Below, piece by piece: positions 41,239 to 44,980 of a DNA stretch of 44,980 nt. The DNA lies in the NCBI GenBank assembly GCA_002293455.1, contig DBDH01000047.1:1-44980 (forward strand), written 5' to 3'. Made by a program: the position numbers and the translations under genes. The stretch is from Treponema sp. UBA937. GTDB taxonomy: Bacteria > Spirochaetota > Spirochaetia > Treponematales > Breznakiellaceae. How positions within the stretch are numbered: the stretch's first letter is position 1; every line of letters begins with the position of its first letter. Under the pieces are notes generated by a model. That model did not search any database. It saw nothing but the letters and a program-made list of their open reading frames with translations, and had not been told where the DNA came from.

Positions 41239-41271
41239 GTTTGCTGGTTGTATTCGGGTTTAATGTCTTGC

Positions 41272-42849
41272 TTATTTCTCGGCTGAGCGGCGGAGACGGA
41301 CATTTTCAATATCATAGCTAAAAAGATCGCGAATATCGTTGATTCCCAACGCCATCAAAGCCATCCGGTCAATGCCGATTCCCCAAGCCGCGACCGGAAC
41401 ATCAACCCCAAGCGACTTGGTTACTTCCGGCCTGAAAATGCCGGAGCCGCCCAGTTCAAACCAGCCGAGAACCGGATGTTTGATATGCACTTCGACGGAA
41501 GGCTCTGTGAAGGGGAAGTAGCCGGGAACGTATTTTACTTCTTTGGCGCCCGCTACTTCAACGGCAAACATTTCGAGGAGGCCTAAAAGCGTCCGGAGGT
41601 TTACGTCTTCGCCCAGAACGATTCCTTCGGTCTGATAAAAGTCGGAAAGATGCGTCGCGTCAACCTTATCGTAGCGGAAACAGCGGGCAATGCCGAAATA
41701 CTTTCCGGGGATTTTTGCCTTGGGAAGCTGCTTCGCCGAAAGCACGGTTCCCTGACTCCGCAGAATGAGGCGCCGGGTAAACTCAGTATCAAAATGATAG
41801 TTCCAGCCCCGGCTTCCGGTTTCTCCGCCGTTTTCGTGGGCGGAGGCAACATTTGAAAGCCACGGTTCCGCTATCGATTGTGCGTGGTCGGGATCGGATA
41901 TATGATACACATCGTGAATGTCCCGCGCGGAATGGAACTGCGGCATAAAGAGCGCGTCGGAATTCCAGAACTCGGTTTCCACGAGTGGGCCGTCAAATTC
42001 TTCAAAGCCGAGGGAAGCAAGTTTATCTTTTACCTGTTCAAGGAACTGCGCGTAAGGATTTGTCCTTCCGGGAATGAGCCTTGTCGGGGGAATATTTACA
42101 TTGTACGAACGGAAGGTCTTTCCTTTCCAGCTTCCGCCTTCAAGCATTTCCGGCGTCAGGGTTCCGATTTCATCTCCGGTGATTCCGGCGTCAAGAAGAG
42201 CCTTAACGATTGCGTCATATTTTTCGGTAAAACCGAAAACGACCGTTTCCCGTTCGATGATACGGAAAGCGGCACCAGACGCGCCGCGTTTTTTTGCGAT
42301 GCCTCCCATGACAGCCCGTTCGGCCTCGGAAAGATCATTGTTGGCAAGGATTTTATCAGACGCAGCGCTTGCTTTTTCGAGAAGACCGCGAAGCACAGTA
42401 AAATGATCAGAAGCCTCTGTCATCATTTTTTCAAATTCAGATGACAGAACAATCCGCTTTGTTTCATCCATTGTCAAGACGCCGATTTTTGACAAAAAGC
42501 CGAACGCGCTTCCCGCGTCTTTATTTTCAAGCCCCAATTCTTTTGCCGCTTCCGGCATGGGAAGCTGTTTCCCGCCGCGGACTAAATCGATCATCCTTTC
42601 TTCGGGTGTTCCTTTTTCTTTCCAGTCCTGCCCCATTTCTGTCAGTTCATAAAAGATTTCCGGTTCCCGCCTCAGTTCCGCGGTGATTTCTTTGCCGCTA
42701 AGCCAGGAAAGCGCCTGATTGCCGTTTCCGCTTTTAAATCCCAGGTCCGCTTCGACCTTTTCAATTGTCAGCTCATCCCCGCTTTTATAATGCCGGATAA
42801 TCCGGATTTCCAGGGGGTGCAGATTCTTAACATCGCTTTGAATGTCCAT
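41272..42849 (-). CDS. pheS: Phenylalanine--tRNA ligase alpha subunit, archaeal/eukaryal type
   Basis: Catalytic subunit of PheRS. At 525 residues from ATG 42849 (AGGAG 5 nt upstream) it is longer than bacterial PheS (~330) because of an N-terminal winged-helix region (HPLEIRIIRHY; SWLSGKEITAELRREP; PMPEAAKELGL). This is typical of the archaeal/eukaryal form. Class II motifs: motif 2 in KYFGIARCFRYDKVDATHLSDFYQTEG and motif 3 in VAAWGIGIDRMALM. FWNSDALFMPQFHSARD belongs to the motif 1 area. It matches pheT in type. Confidence 0.95.
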   Translation of the reverse strand: MDIQSDVKNLHPLEIRIIRHYKSGDELTIEKVEADLGFKSGNGNQALSWLSGKEITAELRREPEIFYELTEMGQDWKEKGTPEERMIDLVRGGKQLPMPEAAKELGLENKDAGSAFGFLSKIGVLTMDETKRIVLSSEFEKMMTEASDHFTVLRGLLEKASAASDKILANNDLSEAERAVMGGIAKKRGASGAAFRIIERETVVFGFTEKYDAIVKALLDAGITGDEIGTLTPEMLEGGSWKGKTFRSYNVNIPPTRLIPGRTNPYAQFLEQVKDKLASLGFEEFDGPLVETEFWNSDALFMPQFHSARDIHDVYHISDPDHAQSIAEPWLSNVASAHENGGETGSRGWNYHFDTEFTRRLILRSQGTVLSAKQLPKAKIPGKYFGIARCFRYDKVDATHLSDFYQTEGIVLGEDVNLRTLLGLLEMFAVEVAGAKEVKYVPGYFPFTEPSVEVHIKHPVLGWFELGGSGIFRPEVTKSLGVDVPVAAWGIGIDRMALMALGINDIRDLFSYDIENVRLRRSAEK

Positions 42850-43030
42850 GCAAGCTCCTGTCATGGCAGATCATCAATTGAAACACCATGACTTCCTCTG
42901 TGTAATAATAGAAATAGATTATCAGTTTTGCGCTTTTCTGAGAAGGGGAAAAATAGAAAACTTCACATCATTGTTTTATAAAAACTTTTTCGTTACACTT
43001 GGTATTAATATATTTCATAAGGGGAGGATG

Positions 43031-43600
43031 ATGAACGTCTCTAAACGGGCAGAAAAAAAGATGTTTTTTATATGTATGTTTTCTTCCCTTATCACCTTGA
43101 ATATATATGCAATGTCTGTAGCTCCAGGTTATGTCCCCAAAGGTTTAGCCGCTTTTGCTTCACTTACTTACGAGACTGTCTTTGATAGTGATAATAATTA
43201 TTTTACCTGGGATATTCTTGAAGTATCATTGTTTCCGCCGTCATCGGAAATTTTTGGAGCTCATTGGGGAATAGTTACACAATTTTCAACAGAGATACAT
43301 ATTTTTGATTTGTATATTGATATGGGAATCACCGTATATCCGTTCAAAAAATATTTGAGCTTCAGCGGAAATTTTGGTTTTAATTATTTCTTTATGCTGT
43401 TAAATCATTTTTCATATTTCGCGGATATAAAAATGAATTTGAGTATACCTATTTACAAGAATCATCATATAACAATGGGGACCGGATTGCGCCATAGAAA
43501 TGCGGTAAAAATAATTGATTGGGCAAATTTACATGATGATTTTTATCACAAATACAATGGTTATTTTTTTGAGATAGGATATAGATATATAATTAGATAA
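43031..43600 (+). CDS. Small secreted beta-barrel-like envelope protein
   Basis: About 189 residues from ATG 43031; an adjacent ATG at 43028 abuts the GGGGAGG site and leaves no spacing. The signal peptide spans MFFICMFSSLITLNIYA. The mature chain has alternating aromatic strands (FTWDILEVSLFP; IHIFDLYIDMGITVYPF; YLSFSGNFGFNYFFM; GYFFEIGYRYIIR) and ends in a strand, so an outer-membrane barrel is likely. The longer frame back to 42842 runs into the pheS start and has no site. Unrecognised family. Confidence 0.65.
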   Translation: MNVSKRAEKKMFFICMFSSLITLNIYAMSVAPGYVPKGLAAFASLTYETVFDSDNNYFTWDILEVSLFPPSSEIFGAHWGIVTQFSTEIHIFDLYIDMGITVYPFKKYLSFSGNFGFNYFFMLLNHFSYFADIKMNLSIPIYKNHHITMGTGLRHRNAVKIIDWANLHDDFYHKYNGYFFEIGYRYIIR

Positions 43601-43620
43601 TACAATTTGGGAGGAGCAGC

Positions 43621-44904
43621 ATGAAAATAAACGTTTCTAATTTTACCGGCAAATGCGAATGCGGACAAAAACATGACATGGTAATCAAGAAAATCCTGCT
43701 GGAATCGGGCGCCCTCGAGCGGCTGCCGGAGCTTTGCGGCGAGCTTGGATTAATCGGAAAAGCACTCATCATCTGTGATAGTAATACTTGGGAAGCTGCG
43801 GCAAAGCGCGCGGCGGAGCTTTTGCCGGATCATGCCCTTATCAAACTACAAGGGAACGATATCCATCCAAATGAAAAAACCGTAGAGGAAATCGAAACAC
43901 AGTATCCCGCCGATGTTTCCTTTATTGTCGGGGTTGGCGGCGGTGTAATTACCGATACCAGCAAATATATTGGCAAACAGCATGGCGGAATTCCGGTTGT
44001 GCTGATTCCCACTGCCGCAAGTGTTGACGGCTTTGCGGCGAATTCCTCTGTGATGACTTTTAACAATTTTAAGCATCCGCTCACCACACAGGCCGCCGCT
44101 GCGATTATTGCCGATACCAAGGTGTTGGCAGCGGCTCCCTATCGCCTGATTGCTTCGGGCCTCGGCGATTTGCTGGGTAAATATATTGCGCTGGGCGACT
44201 GGAAATTCGCGAACATCGTCACTGGAGAGGCGCTTTGCCCGCGTATTTTCAGCATGGTAAATGAGGCTGTGGAACGCGCGCTGAAGATTATCCGCAAAAT
44301 TAAAGACCGTGACGAAGAAGCCGTTGAGGCGCTGATGTACGCGTTGATCCTTTCCGGATTAACAATCCAGATGTGGGGAAACGCGCGTCCGGCCTCCGGC
44401 GCGGAACATATGATCGCCCATGTGTGGGAGCTGGCGCTGTTTAGTCCCGACACCGGCTTTCTCCACGGCGAGACCGTTGGTGTTGCTGCCATCATATGCA
44501 AAAAGCTGTACGAAAAACTGTTTGCTGTCATCGGTGACAATCCGCGGGATTATTTTGTCCCCTATAAGGGCTTTCCCCACGAAATGCTGAAAGAACGCTT
44601 TGGCAGTGTTGTCTACAACGAACTGATGCCCTACAATAATCCCGATGAGGGTATGCTGGTAGATTACGATAAGCTGATCGCAAACTGGGATGAGATCAAA
44701 ACGGTATATAGTGCAATGCCTTCCAGCATCGAGATGGAGCGGCTATTCCGGGATTGCGGCATGAAAGTAACATTGGAAGACCTCGGCCTCAGTAACGATG
44801 TTCTGCCTGTTACCTTGGAAGTCGGCTCCTATGTCCGCGGCCGCATGACCCTGTACCGCGTGTGGCATTGTTTTACCAATATCGACAAGGCTGATGTTAT
44901 GTGA
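43621..44904 (+). CDS. sn-glycerol-1-phosphate dehydrogenase family protein (AraM/EgsA-like)
   Basis: 427 residues of the iron/zinc alcohol dehydrogenase-like fold. The NAD-binding motif is GVGGGVITDTSKY near residue 106, followed by IPTAASVDGFAANSSVM with substrate contacts. Metal ligands are likely Asp in SGLGDLLGK, His in SGAEHMIAH near 265 and His in FLHGETVG near 282. The family converts dihydroxyacetone phosphate to glycerol-1-phosphate, as in archaeal lipids and the bacterial AraM proteins. GGAGG lies before the ATG. Its neighbours give no pathway clue. Substrate could also be a pentulose-type compound. Confidence 0.88.
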   Translation: MKINVSNFTGKCECGQKHDMVIKKILLESGALERLPELCGELGLIGKALIICDSNTWEAAAKRAAELLPDHALIKLQGNDIHPNEKTVEEIETQYPADVSFIVGVGGGVITDTSKYIGKQHGGIPVVLIPTAASVDGFAANSSVMTFNNFKHPLTTQAAAAIIADTKVLAAAPYRLIASGLGDLLGKYIALGDWKFANIVTGEALCPRIFSMVNEAVERALKIIRKIKDRDEEAVEALMYALILSGLTIQMWGNARPASGAEHMIAHVWELALFSPDTGFLHGETVGVAAIICKKLYEKLFAVIGDNPRDYFVPYKGFPHEMLKERFGSVVYNELMPYNNPDEGMLVDYDKLIANWDEIKTVYSAMPSSIEMERLFRDCGMKVTLEDLGLSNDVLPVTLEVGSYVRGRMTLYRVWHCFTNIDKADVM

Positions 44905-44958
44905 TACTTGCTGTGTCGTGACAACAGAAAACAATGAACAAAAAAATGATGGACTCTC

Positions 44959-44980
44959 GAGGAAATTGCAAAACTTCAGT
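44959..44980. mobile_element. Family A element end, cut by the window edge
   Basis: GAGGAAATTGCAAAACTTCAG matches the inverted right end of copy 2 (40326) closely and the relic at 21254 at 19 of 20 positions. The rest lies outside. Confidence 0.6.

Noticed and set aside
42842..43030. N-terminal extension of the 43-kb barrel protein
   Set aside because: The extension overlaps the pheS start and has no ribosome site, whereas GGGGAGG directly precedes the ATG pair at 43028/43031.
1..44980. tRNA, rRNA or riboswitch genes
   Set aside because: I looked through the intergenic stretches and saw no tRNA-like cloverleaf, rRNA sequence or known riboswitch core. A covariance-model search would be decisive.

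Overview
The window looks like a chromosomal segment of a spirochaete, most likely a host-associated Treponema. No rRNA is present, so this rests on gene families. PheS and PheT are the archaeal/eukaryal type that spirochaetes carry. EF-G is the mitochondrial-like type 1 (motif AHIDSGKTT) known from spirochaetes, planctomycetes and relatives. There is also a FloA/NfeD pair, a bacterial G1P-dehydrogenase-like gene and many short Treponema-style lipoprotein and beta-barrel genes. Base composition is moderate, with AT-richer islands at the toxin-antitoxin genes, the nuclease-like gene and the lipoprotein cluster.

Layout. 1-7.3 kb: 3' part of a GH13 glycosidase, two MATE exporters, biotin ligase, an FMN-binding protein coupled to a hotdog thioesterase, and a RecA-like ATPase with a 63-bp tandem repeat in its leader. 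7.6-9.7 kb: fusA. 10.0-12.6 kb: an RHH antitoxin with a PIN toxin gene broken by two different mini-insertion elements, era, and a small nuclease-like orphan. 12.7-14.9 kb: a MerR-GyrI regulator with two GyrI-like proteins. 14.9-16.7 kb: a truncated lipoprotein gene, a gene with an in-frame TAG, and a membrane protein. 17.1-20.2 kb: nfeD, floA and a membrane-anchored protein in one operon. 20.3-27.0 kb: a TetR gene, then tig-clpP-clpX-lon, a complete protein-folding and proteolysis block. 27.0-33.9 kb: a YhhN protein, smc, an SDR gene overlapping an ERG4/ERG24-like reductase gene, and an AraC-GyrI regulator. 33.9-38.1 kb: an M28 peptidase, two palindromic operators, and two lipoproteins plus a beta-barrel. 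38.3-42.8 kb: pheT and pheS separated by a HEPN/MNT toxin-antitoxin pair and a mini-element. 42.8-45.0 kb: a beta-barrel protein and a glycerol-1-phosphate dehydrogenase family protein.

The most distinctive signal is a set of short palindromic, non-coding mobile elements. Family A has GAG...CTC ends around TTGCAAAA cores and 4-bp target duplications. Family B has GG...CC ends and a TTAA duplication. One copy of each lies inside the same vapC gene, and removing both with their duplications restores an exact 132-codon PIN-domain frame. Further A copies lie at 16.9 kb, between pheS and pheT, and at the right edge of the window, with relics at 6.5 and 21.25 kb. Other oddities are an SMC without a recognisable hinge, an amber codon inside a conserved-looking frame, several genes whose -10 box sits 6-7 nt before the start codon (apparently leaderless), and a 34-bp perfect TetR-type palindrome far from any TetR gene.
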